Numbered from the stretch's first letter, positions 31,195 to 46,200 are shown. The stretch: DNA of 64,000 bases from Echinococcus granulosus (GCF_000524195.1 NW_020170490.1:134664-198663), one strand, 5' to 3'. The notes: generated by a model not told the origin, from the sequence alone. Translations and numbers: made by a program.

Positions 31195-34100
31195 ATGTGT
31201 ATCACAATACAAAAGGTGGCTTCAAAAATGGACGGCGGTATGAAGCGATCCAAATCAGCCCCGCGTTTGGTGCTTTGGTCGATTCCTTCAGAAGAATTTA
31301 CTGCTGAAATCACTCGACCATGGACACCCAACAAGCTCCCTCTCGACCGTTTTAGCAACATGAATGACATTGACGTAGTCCCTTGATCTTACTTACCTGT
31401 GAGCAGATTTTAGACATGCTTAGTGTCGACGATCTTGAAAGCTTCCAGGCAGCACTCAAGGCCAAGAATTTGTCAGCTGACAAGGACGACGTAGAATTCG
31501 CCGTTTTCCGAGACATTCTATCGGGCTCTTCGACGAGAGCAAACGATTGGCAGGTAATGGGGGGACAAGGCATTTCTCATGCTATTTTCCTATAGTTAAA
31601 ACGACTATTTAACAAAATTGACGTGAAAGGCAAAGGAAGCATTAGCTGGGATGATATATGCACGTTTATCATACAGGCGCAGTGTTTGAAGAGCAAGGAA
31701 CTTCGTCAAGCCACTAAAACTCAGTTTCACACCAGAGTTTATCCATTGGTTCACAAGAACCACGTCATACGGATCATATCTCTGGGGAGTAACGGAGGTT
31801 TTGTCATCGGTAGCAATGTAAGCGCACGTTTACTGGCTATTGAAATTCCTCTCCCAAGGATGGAATGCTCACCACGTGGACAAGCGACTTCAAGCTGAGG
31901 CAAACGACTCGATTACCAAGTAGGTCGCGAGCACAATCTGGCAGGCAAAAGTGGTACACTGACCTTTTGTTTCTCAATGATGTAAACAAGTTCATTGTCA
32001 GTACTGGGTAAGCCTACTGGCAATAGTGAATGTTAAGTTGTATTAATTATTAGTGACAGAGAACTGGAATTTTTCGAACTATCTGGATACCAATTTTATT
32101 TCCGCATCAACGATCTGGACACTGTACCAACATGCCTATCATACGGGTAGGTCCAATTTGATTATCCTTGAATACATTTTGAGGAGTAAACATTAAAGGT
32201 ATAAAGTAGCGAAATAAGTGCCTGAGATACTTACAATATAGTTGAAGAATAACAGAAAGACTCTAATGTAGTACCTCGAGACTTCTCAGAAGGTGCAAGA
32301 AAACCTACAGAAGGGCTAGGGGCTACTCGTGTGGCTTGCAGGTCATGCCACCCAGCGGAAGTACATTGGCGGAGCCTCTAGGTGCCTTTATACCAAAACC
32401 GAGAGCTAAATAAACAACCTGTATATTGCATGACCCCTCCTCCTTTTGAGTGTCGTCCCTATCGATCTCCCTTTGGTCAACCTTCCACGTTGGCAATCAC
32501 AACGTAGTCGGTGTGATAAGGGGAAGCACCAATGAACCGACCGCACCAGTCATCGAATTTGCGCACAACTGAAAAGACATTTGAGCGCAACGTCACCGAT
32601 CCCTCTTGGTGATTCCACTGGGTCTGGAGTTTCGTGCTGTGTGGGAACTGTATTGGAGGAAGGCGAATGTGCTACCTATCTTATTGGTTCATCGCTAGTG
32701 GCAAGAACGTCGTCTAAGAGTCCCTTCGTCTGTTCCTCCTCACCTCGTTATTCTCGCTTCTGTACTGTCCAGCCATATCTTTCAGGATTCTGTCCAGCTA
32801 GTGAAGAGTTTAAGGTGGTATCGCGTGCTATCCCAATCATCTTCATTAAGGTTCCGTAGGAAGCTTCGTAACGAACTATTCCGGACGTTTCAAGGCTAGT
32901 GACACTTCCTTTGTTAATAGCACTCCTACTGAACACGGGAGCGAGGTGGATGCCAACGGTAGAGGGCATTTTCACCTCTTCCGTTGGGTGTCATCCCAGG
33001 CTCTTTTATTCTCAGTGCATGCCTTTCTTCATGTTAAGTTTTAGCATTCAGGAACAGGAATCTGGGTGGTTGAACTTTATGATAGGGTTCACTTTCTGCT
33101 GCCATCAATGTAGAGCCCCAAGACTACCCTGGATGATCCACGGCTACTATGTTCTAAAATTGCGTTTGGAAATAGCAAACTTTTAAGCTAACTTATTTGG
33201 TGAAGGCCCGTGTCACTGCTGCTACGTCACATGAAATGCATAATCTCTAAAGTACAAAAAGAACGGAATTAAGGAACATTTGAAACACTAATTTTCCATT
33301 TTGAATCTATGCAAAGCCTTCCTCCCTCATTTAACACCACATGGATACCCAGAATATACCATGCTAGATCTCAATGCGATTAAGTGGACTTATTGCTATA
33401 TTTTTCTTCAGAAAGCTTTTGGATAAAAAACAGCATGCAATAGCTTGGGGCGATTCCAGCGGAAACATAAGCATCCTCTTGCTTAGAGATTTGGCTGATC
33501 TTCTGCATGGATGGCGATTGCTGCAACCGATGGAAGTACAACCCGAAATGAGTATCAGTGCTGTGGTAGTGGATCCGAAGGTCTCCTTCCTTCGTTGGAA
33601 AACTCACAATGAATGGGCTGCTAAAGTATGTTAGTTGTACAGACATTTACACAACCAAAAAGATAACAATATCTACCCACACAAAAGCGGTAACATTGCA
33701 GTTGGTGTTGGATGGGTCTGAGAAAATGCTAAATTTATGCCGCTTTTTTTAAGCTAAGAGTTTGGTAGCATTATACGTGGCTTAATTGTGTAAGTCTCAA
33801 GGGTTTCTATAAAACCAAAACAAATTTCAAGGTCCAGGTCGAGGAGTCTGAAGAAACAGTAATAAGTTGTTGCAGTCACGAGGGCACCGCGGTGGTCATT
33901 GGTGAGTTCAAATCTTTGTTCCCAAATTGGACGATGTGCTTTAATAAAAAACGCACTTTTAGATCTCACACTGTCTAATGTAATTTTGATGGGTGTAAAT
34001 ATTGCATTATTGCGCTATTAAAACACCATAGAATTGCAACATTACAAAGATATAAATTTGGAGATATTTGAAAACAAAAAAACTGGTAACATCAAATAAT

Positions 34101-37100
34101 TCAATTTTTAAGGGCTCTTTTACTAATCGTTTACTGTTATTTGTAAAACAAATAATCTGATTAAGGCTAGAAAAAAGTTTTTTCGACGTTTGGCATTTCG
34201 CTTCAAACGGATGTGATTTGCCGTGTTGCATAGTGGAGTGGAAATACTATGAAATTGCCTTTTCGCCAATAGCGTCTCGACCTCTTTTCTCACCAATCAC
34301 CCAATTTTTGACTTGATCTCGAGGCCGACAATTTTATCACCTAATTTCACATTTCATCTCCTAGGGCGAATTATTGGATTTACTCCACCATGGCGCGATG
34401 AATCCAATCTTATCCGTCGTAAACGAGATATCACATCGAGTGAAACTACCAGTGAGTTTTAAATAAGATAAGTCTGCCAACACCTCAAAAGCCGGAAGGT
34501 CTGGTAGGCTTATAACAGAAATGTCAGGTACAGAAAGCCGTGGTACTAAGTCGTTAATCAATACCTACAGAGCACAATCTGAAAACAGATCTTTCTGTTT
34601 GGAGTCCTCTCATCTTTTAAGCATCATCTACAAAGTAGTTGATGCTCTTCAATGATTTTTCTTCAAGTAATGGAGAGGTTTGTGTCTTGTGAACTTCAAT
34701 GGGTGCATAGTTACGGCCTTTGTGGCCACGGTCTGAAGGTTCGCCTACTTTGCGCTGCTTAAAAAAACTTTGATCCCCTACAGCTCATTGTTTTAACGCT
34801 TTTACAAAAGTAGGATCACTAAATAAGACAAAATAAGACAACCCTTAAAGCCACTCCAAGTATTTACTTCTTCCTACCACTTTAATTCGATTCTTATGCA
34901 GCTCAGTCACCTACCTTTGGTAACTCGAAATGCCGAAAAGAAAAGGATGCGCATTTCTTAAGAACTCAGATAAGTTTGCACAAGTCACGTGGACTGTTCA
35001 AATCGCTCTAATTCTTTTGAATATTTTAAGACCTTTGAGCCCTTAAAAACCCGTACTAAGATTAAGCATAGATACAACTAGGGGGCTGTGGGTAAAAATT
35101 TGTGGAATAGAGTACTGTGATGACAAATTTGACACAGGAAGCTCAATATATGCCCTGTCACCCAGGTAAGCATGAATCCTAAAAGTATGTCGTTCGGCGC
35201 AGGATAAATGCTTCTGACATCGCTTGGGATTTTTTCTGCTTTTCGAGAGCTACATACTCATTGTTGGACATCCTTGTCAAAAAATAGTTTAAATGGGTTT
35301 TAGATCGTGGCATCCGACCCAAAGTATTTTCGAGAAGTTCATAAGCTACTCCCTATAATCAGTATACCACTATGTTGCCAGAGGCTATGTAAAATTGTTT
35401 TACCCTGCTCAAAGAGAGCATCTTTTGAAGTCAAGAAAGTAAACAACTACTTTGTAGTTCAAAAAGAGTAAAGATAATAAGACCCAACTTTTTGAATTAA
35501 CAGGCTCTTCTAGAACACTCTTTTCAAGGAGGCCAGCTTCCAGAATCACAAGCATTTCATCAAGCCGATTTTCTTCCATATTTGTTTCTAAAAAACGGGA
35601 TCCATTTGAGGAAAGGGTGTTCATGATTCCAAAAGGAGCAAGGTTCTTTGAATTCTCTAAGGAAATGAACATCCTTGTCACAGGCGGTAAGATTAACCTC
35701 TCCTTATCTCATCTCCTCCGGTTATTTAGGTATGGATAGAATTATAAGAATTTGGAACCCCCACATTACAACGTGAGTTAAATTCTGTCTTTGCATTTAT
35801 GTTTAATTTTCACCACATATCTGTCTTCCCATCTCTCCGCCCTCCTACCTTAATCTTACCTACTTCCAATAGCATTTCACTATATTTCAAGGTCACCGAT
35901 CGGGAAATTGATTGGCCATGCGTCCCCATTGTCTTTCTTGCGAGTAAATATCGAGGACAGCACCCTAATCAGCGTTTCTTCGGCCAGCTGCATTAAGGCA
36001 AGTAGGCTGCTTTAAATGTAAAAGTCTAGAATACATCCACTTCATACCTATTTTGTAGAATTATGGAATGAAAGGTTTATTATTCAAGGGATAAAATTAA
36101 GCAGACATGTAGGCAGTTGATAGTTTGACTTCCAGATCTGGGACCTGGATAGCTATGCCTGTTTGACAACATTTTACACAAAAGTCGGTGAAAAAAAACA
36201 AGGCGATCTTCAAAGCTGCGCGTACTCTTTCTCGGCGTGTTCCCTCCTGATTGTTGCCAATGACGTTTCACTCGTCAGGCTTGAAAAAAAGTTAGCTGTA
36301 GAACACTTTTTAAGCAGAAGCAAACGGCCTTCCACGATGATGCTATCGTAGTGCCTTACAGCAAATCGACTGAAGAACGCCTGTGGACGGAGCGCCATCA
36401 GTCTTGGGAATGCTATGGTGGATGCCTATTCGGAACCACCTCAGAGAATTATTCTTCTGAATACATGAACTCGAAACCTCAGTAAGCATAAAAACTGCCG
36501 TTTTTTGTAAAAATCACTCCGTTTTGCGAAAAAAGTATCCCTATCTATTTGGTAACTTACACAAGCTACTTATTGTTAATTAAGTAGACTAACTGAAATT
36601 GAGTTAACTTGGCGTCATCTTAGAATCCTTCTTCCACACCCTCCTTTGCATAGTCTATTGTTTGATAGTGTTTGTCTAAGGTATTACTTCTACTTCCTGA
36701 GGTACTTTTCTGTCTTTATCGTGTGCTACTTTCAGTGAATATCTACAGTGGGAGCCAATTCAATCTCATAAGGCGAAAATTAACCAGTGCAAATACAATC
36801 GGACCTTCAATCAACTGATTACAGCATCTGCTGATTCGGTAGCCTGATTAGTTCAATCCATTACTATGCTCTTGAATATCATCTGTTAGGCCAAAACTAT
36901 CGTTCTTATGAACCAGTAACTTGTATATTGTTCACGAAAGCAAAAGGAGAGAACACACTCCTTAAGATTACTCCCCCCTAAAACGGATCCCCCACTTGAC
37001 AGAGCATCCGTGTATGGAACTTCGCCACTGGCCAACTGGTTTCCGAGGTCATCGACGCACATGATGGGGAGCCAATCACGTGCATGTGTTTTGACTTGAC

Positions 37101-39340
37101 CGAGAGGCGACTCATAACAGGTGGAAGAGACGGCGTTGTGCGTATTTGGAATCATCACTCCGGCGCTTGCTTACTGGAGCTACGACCCAGTAAGTTGTGT
37201 CTCGATGCTACTTTACCCCTTATTCAGTCGTTTAAATCTGGTGACGCTTTTTCTTATAGAAGTGGAACACAGTGATGGATATATAATATCCGCAGTTGAA
37301 TGCGTAAACATTGGAACAGGAAGGTAAGCCGGCTGTTAGTGCTAATCCCGAATGTTGATAACTCCTTAGGTACATTGCAGTTGTTGGCTGGAATACGAGG
37401 GTAACACTTTACCAAGACGACTTAGAAACAGTTTGGGGAGAAGGAGGTGGTGAGATTGAGCAACATTTTCTCCCTCCCTGGCGTCAAGATGGCACTGCAG
37501 TGGAGGGACATCATGAGCATATCTGCGAAATAACTGTCTCAAGACGCTCAAATCTTCTGGGAACTGGTGACTTTGGCGGAGAAATCTGTGTCTGGAACGC
37601 TGTCAGTGGACATGTTTTGAAGCGTCTTGAAGAGCAGGTTGATGCAAAGAGTAGCCCATACTTTATATCCGTACTGACTGTTTTTTCAGGTCATCAAAAG
37701 CAAAGTTTGACTGGATTGGCATTTCTTGAAAGTAGGAAGGACTTAAAAGATGCAGCTAATCTTGTCTCCTGTGGACCAGGTGAAATCATTCACTTCTGGG
37801 CTTTCTATGCCAGTGAATCTCACTACGCTTCCTTCCATGTAGTAGGTTTGCAAAATACGACAAGTTGAGCTCTTATTTAGTCCCCCATCAAGAATGTAGC
37901 AGCAACAACAATGGCTTTGGGACTATTAGTTGAGGATGAGAAAACAACCGACTCCTACCTCTTTACTGGTGACGAATTAGGATGGATTCAAGTTTGGGAC
38001 ATCAAAAGCTACTGCTTACGCGAGCCTGAAAAGACTCATCCACCAAGTGAGTTGATATTGGCGAATCGCATATATGTGAAATCCAAATTTTTACATCCGG
38101 ACTCGGTGCCACACATGCTTGACGTGATTTCATACATCACTGATACGGAACTGCACCAAATCGTGTCTCAGGCAAACTGGTTGGCATGTTGACAGGTTTT
38201 AGAGTTTCATTTGTAGTGCAGCATAGCGATAGGCTGAAACCTACCTCTGAAAATGCTAATTGAACCTGTTTATTTAAAAGAGTGTGCACAAACAGTCCAT
38301 CATATTTACGGATAGAGTTGCACACATGGAGAGCTCACACGGAACGCGTTACCAGCACAGAAGCAGTCAACACGAGGCAGTTACTGGTTACCACGTCTGT
38401 CGATTGTTGTGCACGTTTGTGGTCATGGAGCGGTGCTTTCATCGGGACATTTGGCCAGCCCACACTGTGGAACATGGCGAACGTGATTTCAGCGAGCCGA
38501 CAAATGGGGCCGTTTGATGTGCTGATGGACCCACGAACTCACGCCGTTCCGGAGCTTCAAGCAATCCGTCAGGAGGCCACTTCAAGCCGTGTGGGTACAA
38601 AACCCAGTAAAGTAGGACAGGATGCAGACTTTGACAATTACGCAAGAAAACTGTTCGGTGAACCGTCTGTAAGTTAAAAATCCATTTCTGAATGTATTAT
38701 TGCGAGTGTGTTTATTTAGCGTCGTGCCTTTGTCTTCTAGTCTCAGAGCGTAGGAATATACAAGTCTATAGCAGAAGCTCTGAATGAACCCGAAAGTCTC
38801 TTCAGCGAGATGGATATCAAAGAGTAGGTTGTCATTTATTTAGGAGAATTTCGTTGAAGACTTAACTATCGAGGCAAAATCCACTTTGGTAGTTTATTAC
38901 CATGGGAAAAAATGAACAAAATCCCCAAAAATCAACTCCTATAAATCATTTGACTTTGTAGATAAATAAGCGATATTAGTTGATGGGAATGCGGAACGCA
39001 CTGTGCTAGGAATATTTTCTACGCAAAATACGGAATCGTATCTCAATTGAATGTAGGAATTAGCAGCACTGTGGCATATTTTGTAGATTTTTACATGGGT
39101 TTTTTTAGAAATGTGCGATTGGCACTGAGTGAAGAGGATTTGATGAGAAATGAAGCGCATCCAAGGGTTTTCCATCATCTCACAATTTATCCCCTGAGGG
39201 ATGAGGCAGCGTTCATGAAACCCAAGAGCTACACCGATCCCGAGAGTATGATGGAGGACGTCGTGGAAGCGAAGCTCGACGAAGAGCTGTCGCCGTTAAA
39301 GCCGACACTTGAAGACCGAATTATGCTTCAATATTATTAA
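31195..39340 (+). CDS. EF-hand and WD40-repeat protein, WDR49/WDR64-like
   Basis: Function of this family is poorly known; members are enriched in ciliated and sperm cells. Exons I can defend: 31195-31374, 31407-31553, 31596-31817, 31859-32007, 32054-32146, 33412-33625, 33832-33901, 34365-34451, 35504-35686, 35730-35772, 35892-35997, 36136 to about 36275, about 36318-36481, 36736-36838, 37003-37189, 37260-37323, 37370-37841, 37881 to about 38171, about 38282-38668, 38741-38823, 39109-39340. An N-terminal EF-hand-like loop is visible (DVKGKGSISWDD). WD units follow, such as IVSTGDRELEFFELSG, MDRIIRIWNPHI, SIRVWNFATGQ, GGRDGVVRIWNHHSG, GDFGGEICVWN, and DCCARLWSWSGAFIGTFGQ. The spacing and phrases such as SFLRWKTHNEW resemble WDR49/WDR64 and fly WDY. 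Introns after 35997 and perhaps 38171 start with GC. A 1.26 kb intron (32147-33411) holds repeat copy C. The junctions near 36280 and 38175-38282 are unresolved. Confidence 0.85.
32270..33010 (+). repeat. Dispersed repeat, copy C, inside a WDR intron
   Basis: Inverted relative to copies A and B and similar along the whole length. The block 32583-32612 encodes ERNVTDPSW in the frame conserved with copy B. This copy sits entirely inside the intron 32147-33411 in the sense direction of the host gene, and accounts for most of that intron's unusual length. The terminal block (GGGGCTACTC) is at about 32318. Confidence 0.75.
35998..36135 (+). other. GC-AG intron in the WDR gene
   Basis: The donor reads AAG/GCAAGT and the acceptor CTTCCAG. 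The join (SCIK to IWDLDSY) recreates a WD-repeat strand in frame. Confidence 0.7.
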
Positions 39341-40297
39341 TCGTTTAAAATTTGTATGAGCCAACTTTGAGTCACGCAAGATTTTTAAATTACCTGCTTT
39401 TCCAATGAAGTTAGGAAAAAGTCATTGTTACTTTTCTCACACTAAGGAGTTAAGCTGTTTTGCTGTTTTAAAAAACTACTTGTGGTGGGGAATTTGAACA
39501 GGGAGACAATAATTAGCATTGTAGATATGATTTTAGACATACGGAAGAAGAGTAGGTTAATTTGTCGTATTCGCGGTGTCCCAGCTTAAAATCAAATAAA
39601 ACAATGACTAGCCAACAGGAGAACAAGGTATTTGGCGGAGGTAATCGCGTTTCTGAGATGCACAAGATGAGTGAATGAAGCACTTCTCATGCCATTTACT
39701 TAAGACGTAAGAAGTGCGAGCTCCACTGCAATGCCATAATAGTTTTTTGAGCCGTGCATTGAATTACGAGGGCAATTAGGTATTGACTGATTGTATTTGC
39801 ATTTGGTAGCATGGGCATCAGGTGATGCCAGTAGCCTCTCATTCCTTCTGTACATCAGCAGTACGTTTTTTTAAGTACTGCCATGGTGTTTATGATATCA
39901 GTAGGAACTTTTGGAGCACAAAGGGGTAAACAAGCTCCATGAAAATGTCAAAATATTTTAGCTAAAACCAGGTTAAATAACCCTACATGAATAGTCAGAA
40001 GAACTTGTTTTAATCAGGTTCAACAAGAAATGAGCATTGTATTTTGACAAATTAGTTCTAGATCTAAGGCATATCTGTTGACAGTGATTTCACCTCGAGT
40101 AATACAGACGTTGTTTTAATTTCGATCAGTTTTAGAAGTCATAACGAAAAACTGCCAGTTTCTGCATTACTCTACTCAGTCGTATACGCCTTGTTTTGTT
40201 TTGCCTATCACGAAGGCGCAGTTCAAATCTTTCTTATTATGAGTCTTGGGCTGTTTATGGACTGAGACTCATTTTAACAATAACTACTGCTTTTGCC
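39341..40297. other. Intergenic, WDR to KLHL12, with repeat fragment
   Basis: No coding sequence is seen. An AATAAA at 39595-39600 could end the WDR transcript. About 39810-39870 carries the terminal block of the dispersed repeat (GCCAGTAGCCTCTCATTCC), a degraded or truncated copy in the orientation of copies A and B. Confidence 0.5.
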
Positions 40298-43200
40298 ATG
40301 GCTGAAACCGACGTGTGCAATCAATCCTCACGTGAAAGTGAGTCCCTGTGTCAAGTATTTGGTGAAGATACCTTGCATCGTTGACTATTGTTTAAGGAAC
40401 ATACAGTAGCCAAAAATGCTCTTTATATTATTTTATGGTGTTTACTAGGACCTATTTTACCATTCCATTTTTTTCCTAATGTTTGTGTAAAGTCAAATAA
40501 TGGAATGTATTATGTTGTCACCCATGACTTTGGTTATGTTTTCAAAGTTTGATTACTGGATTCCAATACTTCAGATTCGGATGCAGAAAGATACTCATTG
40601 AATGCTTTTGCCAAAATGAACATGTTTCGAAAAAGGGGGCAACTATGTGATGTTGTTGTGAAGGTTGGTGGAAGAGTGTTCCCTGCACATCGTGTTGTTT
40701 TGGCCGCCTCGAGTGACTATTTCGGCGCTATGTTTTCAAATGGCGTAAGTTGGTACTTCCTGTGTAGTTTTTTTGTGAGAAATCGATATATTTATTTTGA
40801 TTACAATTACGGCATTGCGATTTTAAGCCTGAGACATTGGTCCTATACTAAATTTCGTTATAATCTGAGTTGAGATTCTTTGTCTGGAAAGATGGCAGAA
40901 TCTGCACAGTTGGAAATCGAACTCAAATCCGTATCGGCGGACGTCATGGAGGCACTTCTCGATTTTGTTTACACAGGCCAAGTCCGAGTTAGCATGGAAA
41001 ACGTGCAGGAGTTGCTTCCTGCCGCCAGTCTCGTCCAAATGGAAGGCGTAAAAGCCGTTTGCTCTGCCTTTCTTTTCGGTCAAGTCGAAGCTTCTAACGT
41101 TCTTGGGATTCGGCGATTCGCTGAACTTCACAGCTGTACAGATCTTGAGGTTTTCGCGAAGAACTATGCTGCACATAATTTTGAAACAGTTGTTGAATTT
41201 GAGGAGTTTCTTTTGATGAACGCTGACGAACTCATTGAACTCCTTAGGCGGGAGGATTTGCATGTAAGCACACTTATCCACTGTTTGTCATTAATATCCC
41301 TTACAACATTTGCATAACTTGTGTTTTTAAACATTTACATGGCATTTACGGCCCGAATATCTTGATTTGCTGTTGTAAAATCACATCGATGTCCGCTATA
41401 ATCACATGTGCCATCTAAAGATGCATTTTTTATGTTCCATATAAGTCCTCAATTATCTTCTGTATTTTCATCTCATTCACCTAATATTATACTTTTGAAA
41501 AAGGACAGACTTAGGGTACAGTAGCTAAAAGATTAAAATAGCGGTTCTCATTTACTGTGTTCAATGTATTAGTTCCAGGGACCGCGGATATCTCATTTCC
41601 ACACCGAATTAATCACACGCCGCGCTTTTGATGGAAGATTATTAAACGAATGGGGCGCATTGTGATACCTTGCATAGAACGGGTGAATCATTTCATTAGC
41701 CTGATTATTTGGAGCTCACTATGCTTTAAAACGGGTCGCATATTGACCTTTAGGAATAGCACCTCTAATAGTTTAAATTTAAGGTCACTGTTAATAATCA
41801 CTTGCATGGGAGCTGTTTTTAACCAATTATCGTAAGTGGTATGAATCAGTTTTTCTCTGCAGTGTAAGGTCATTTAATTTTAAAGTCAATGTTAGACGTT
41901 GCTTGACTGAAACGTGATGAGTCTCCTTTCATCTTTTTATATTCAAATACGACGACGTTTTAGGTGCTGTGCTTTTTTATTTCAGCATTGGCTAGACCTA
42001 GACTCTAGCTCTTGTAATGCTGGTTTGTTGCTTAAGTCGGCCATTAATACAAACGCCTACCTTCAGAAAGAACCCCGAATGTTCAGAAGTCGCAGCCAAT
42101 TTACCATCACTGGGACTTGTGGAGGCCGGTTTTAATGGCTGTTTAGAAGACGGGGCGTTTTGGAAATACTCCTATTTAGTTCCGAGGCGTCAAATTAAGA
42201 AAAGAACTGTTAAGTTACAACCGTGTAGGCTACGTTTTGGATAGAAATCACGGAGAAGTCTTTCATTTTGGTGATAGGTGCTTTCTGCAGCAACAGTATT
42301 AAAGTTGTGCTCTCAACCATTATTAAGGCAAGTGCTGTCGACCCTACTTTCAGTAAATGGTGCTATGATGTTTTTGATTAGTTCAGATACTTATACAGTA
42401 ATTTAAATAAATTGATTCGACTGAGTTAGACAAAATACTTATTGGTTAAGAAATTGTCAGTCGGAGAGGACCTTCTGTTTACCTTCGAACACTAGGGAAC
42501 ATGGGGTCTGTTGTAATATTACTCAATTTCATCCCTTTCACTTCCTAATATTTTTTGGTGCGAGGGAGTCATAATCGAGCTAGCTGATTTTTAAATCAAA
42601 ATAGCCGCGTAATCTCATTAATTCCTCTTGCGTAAGATACATAGTGGTTATCACCTGCCACTTGTTCACTTCCGAGTGGTATCGCTAAAGAACCATGCAC
42701 TTGTCCTACAGATCGATAGTGAGGAGACCGCCTACAACGCTGTGATCCGTTGGGTCTACTATGATGCACCAAACCGATCTGTCCACCTCCCCAATCTCTT
42801 AAACTACGTTCGTCTGGCAATAATGTCAGTCCGTTTCCTTACCGACGTCGTTGACAGCGAGGTGAGTGAGGGGAGGAAGGAGCACTAGTCGTCTTGTTTC
42901 AGATCACTGAAAGGCTAAATGCGTGCTTCCTTTTGCATGCAGCGCCTCATTCGTCAGTCGTTGGAGTGTCGTGACCTCGTAGACGAGGCAAAGCGATTTC
43001 ACCTTCGACCTGACCTCCGCTCCCAGATGCGCCAGCGCCGATTTCACCAGCGTGATGGTGGCGATGAATACTTGGTGGTCATTGGTGGCTTCGGCTCCTA
43101 TCAAAGCCCCTCGGATTCTGTTGAAATGTTCAATCCTCGTACCCGCGAGTGGAGCGAGTTGCCCGTTCGTTTCTCTCATTACCGACGTTTAGTCAGTAGT

Positions 43201-46200
43201 TGTTTAAACACAGTACTGGCAATAATGACATGGGCTTCCTATTGCTAAATTTCGTACGCTCAAGAGACGTGGATTCATGGTTTTTTTCTTGTCCAAACTC
43301 CTCGCTACTTTAATTGTAAGTTCTATTATAAAATCATGGTGACTACTAAGATGATTTTATCTTGCCTCAAACATCTTTTTGCGACCCGGACTATCATTGA
43401 AGGCGTAATAATACACGTCGGTATTATCTCGTTTACATTTACATGGAGGAAACGTCAGGACGTAGAGATGGCGCAAGCGTTACTAGTGTAAATTTCATCC
43501 CGATTTCTTGAATCCTTTGGCTTTTTTGAGTGTCTATAAGTCTTCCTGTAAACTTTGTTTAGTTGCAAGGCGGAAATGATGTGATAAAACTGGACTATGG
43601 GTAGGTTGTTATCTATTTTATCCGTTGTATTGGATGCTCTGGGTTCAGTTTGGATGCGACTTTTCCACATCGTGTCCTTTGAGGAGCAGAAGAGTATTGA
43701 CGAGGAAAACATCTGAGAAAATGTTGTACAGTGAGGGTATTCCATGTATCGATGTTACATAGGTTTTAAATTGACCTGACGAGGAAGGTTTCGTGACCCT
43801 AGGGACCGATGCAAATCGCTGTGTTCATAGCGAAATCATGGATAGTTCATTAACTGCTCCCACTTTGTTTTTAACCAGTGCACAGACCGCGATTTCAAGG
43901 ATCTCCCCAGAAGTCAGTATGGTGAACCTTCGCAGATTCAGCCATCCATAGCAGACATCTTCATCCTGTGCTACTGAGATTTTATGTCCAGTCGGTGAAG
44001 TCAGAATTTCCGTTTATTTAGATCACTGTCACCAATGTAGTACTCTGAGTCGTCCATGAAGATGTAATAAGGCATATCAGTATGGAAGGCTTATTGACAT
44101 GTAAAAGGCCTGGGTGGTCTGTGGGCCTATGACATCCAGAATGGGGACTGAAGTGCAGGAGAATGGAGACAATGGCAGTAACTAACATGAGTTTCTCGTG
44201 TTCACTCTACCATCTTTTTTGACTCCTTCAATAATTCTCATAAGGCATAGGGAAAGATACCGGGTAGACCACTTCGCCTTGCAGAATCTACCGATCAGCT
44301 ATCGCTACGTAGCGGCCTGCTCGCTGGGCACTTGCGTCTACGTGATTGGTGGTTTCGACGGAGGCGAGCGATTGAATACGGTGGGTCTGTTGGACGTCGC
44401 TCAGCGCGAGGACGGCTGGCGTTGGCTTGCGCCTATGCACTACAAACGGGGGCTTTCAGCCGCCTGCACGCACAAAGGTACTGCCGTTTCAAGCGCCTTA
44501 TTCACTTCGTCTTTCCAACATTTGGTGCATGTCTCAAGAAAATTACTGCATAGGTCATGCTAGGGCACCGGTGTTGGTTAGAACTTATTTACAAAGCCTT
44601 GAGTTGTTGGTTCGAGATTGTTGGTTCAGGGCGTCTGTTTTATATTTCTGAACACCGAGTGTACTCTGATAATGTTGAAATTACTTTTACCAGTGCAATG
44701 AAGGTCGGTGTCTTAGCCTATCTCCGAGGCCGAATCAATGATTCGGTACATTGTTCCAATCGGTTAAAAGTTGTTACTTATTTTCAAGTGGACGCTTCTT
44801 CCGGTTAATGTATACACTTAAACCTCTTTTTTTTAATTGCCATTCGATGCCTGAAATTAGGCGTTGGAATATGGCTAAAGCAACCGTCGAGTTCAGTGAG
44901 GTCTGTCGTTTTTTCAAAAAAAACCCAGGACATCTTTTTCACCTAAGGCCATCTTGCATCCAGGCAGGTCCTATAAATTGAGGGTTTTGCTCACTCAGAG
45001 AGGAATCAGTAGTCTTTGGTCTTATTCCAATGGCCTGACACGGTCACTGGGGTAACTTACATGCACCTCTGCAAGCGCAGACACCGCTCCGCATCATCAT
45101 CTGAGAGCCGGGATTAAGTGGGGCTATCGGCTATTAAGTCAAAGTTTTTCCATTTCAAAGGATTAATCTACGTGTGCGGCGGTTTCGATGGGCAGACGCG
45201 CTTACGAGCTCTGGAGGTGTACCATCCGAAAATCGACGAGTGGCGTGTGCTCGAGGAGATGACCACCGCTCGTGAGGGTGCTGGTCTGGTGGTCGCAGAT
45301 GACACGCTCTTCTGTCTTGGCGGTTACGATGGGTTCCAACTGCTCAACAGTATGGAGGCGTAAGTGATCCATTTCCTCACAATTGTCAAAAAACCGGTTC
45401 TACTCACTCTCCATTGCTTTCTTGGGCTCCTCTCTAGCTTCGACCTGCGTCGGGGTACTTGGAGTCAGTGCAAGCCGATGTACATGCGTCGCTCGGGTGC
45501 GGGCTGTGCAGTGATTGTGGATACGTTGTATGTTTGTGGCGGCTACGGCGGTCCTGAGGGTAGGGGTCCTCTCCACCTTGATACCGTGGAGGCCTATAAC
45601 ACACGTCTAACCCAGTGGACTCTAGTGGCCAACATGAATGTTCCTCGCTGTTATGTTGGCGCCTGCCAACTTGCTGGACGTGTCTACGTGGCTGCGGGGT
45701 TAGTTCGCACTCCCACTACTCCCTTATCATCTCCAGCGTTTTTAGTAGTCCAGTCCATATGTACTTCATCTGGTGGTCAAAGTCTTTAATTCTTTCCACT
45801 TTAGCTACAACGGAAACCGCCTCCTCAATACGGTGGAGTCCTTTGATCCAATCGACAACACTTGGACTCTGTACGAGGAGAGTCGAATGCACAATGAGCG
45901 TTGTGACACGGGCATGTGTGTGGTTCGCTTTCTCTCCTGTGCAGAACCACCCACAGGTAGTGGAAGCTCTTTGACCACCTCCCTGCCTCAGCCTCGCACA
46001 ATGTCATACACCCACCGATCTCGTAGTGTTGTCGCCTCTGGCAATGGCGACGGCAGTGTGCAAACCCAGGTCGTACAGATTGTCACACCTCTATTTCAAG
46101 GTCACACGACCCCAAGTGCACTATCCACACCACTACCGCCTCCATCACCACCACAATCGCTGCGCCCCGCAGTAGGAATAAGTCATCGAGCCCATGCCTT

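Noticed and set aside
37638..37689. Apparent 52-nt intron in the WDR gene (GTTGAT to TTTTTTCAG)
   Set aside because: Removing it shifts the frame into a stop, while reading through keeps one open frame from 37370 to 37841.
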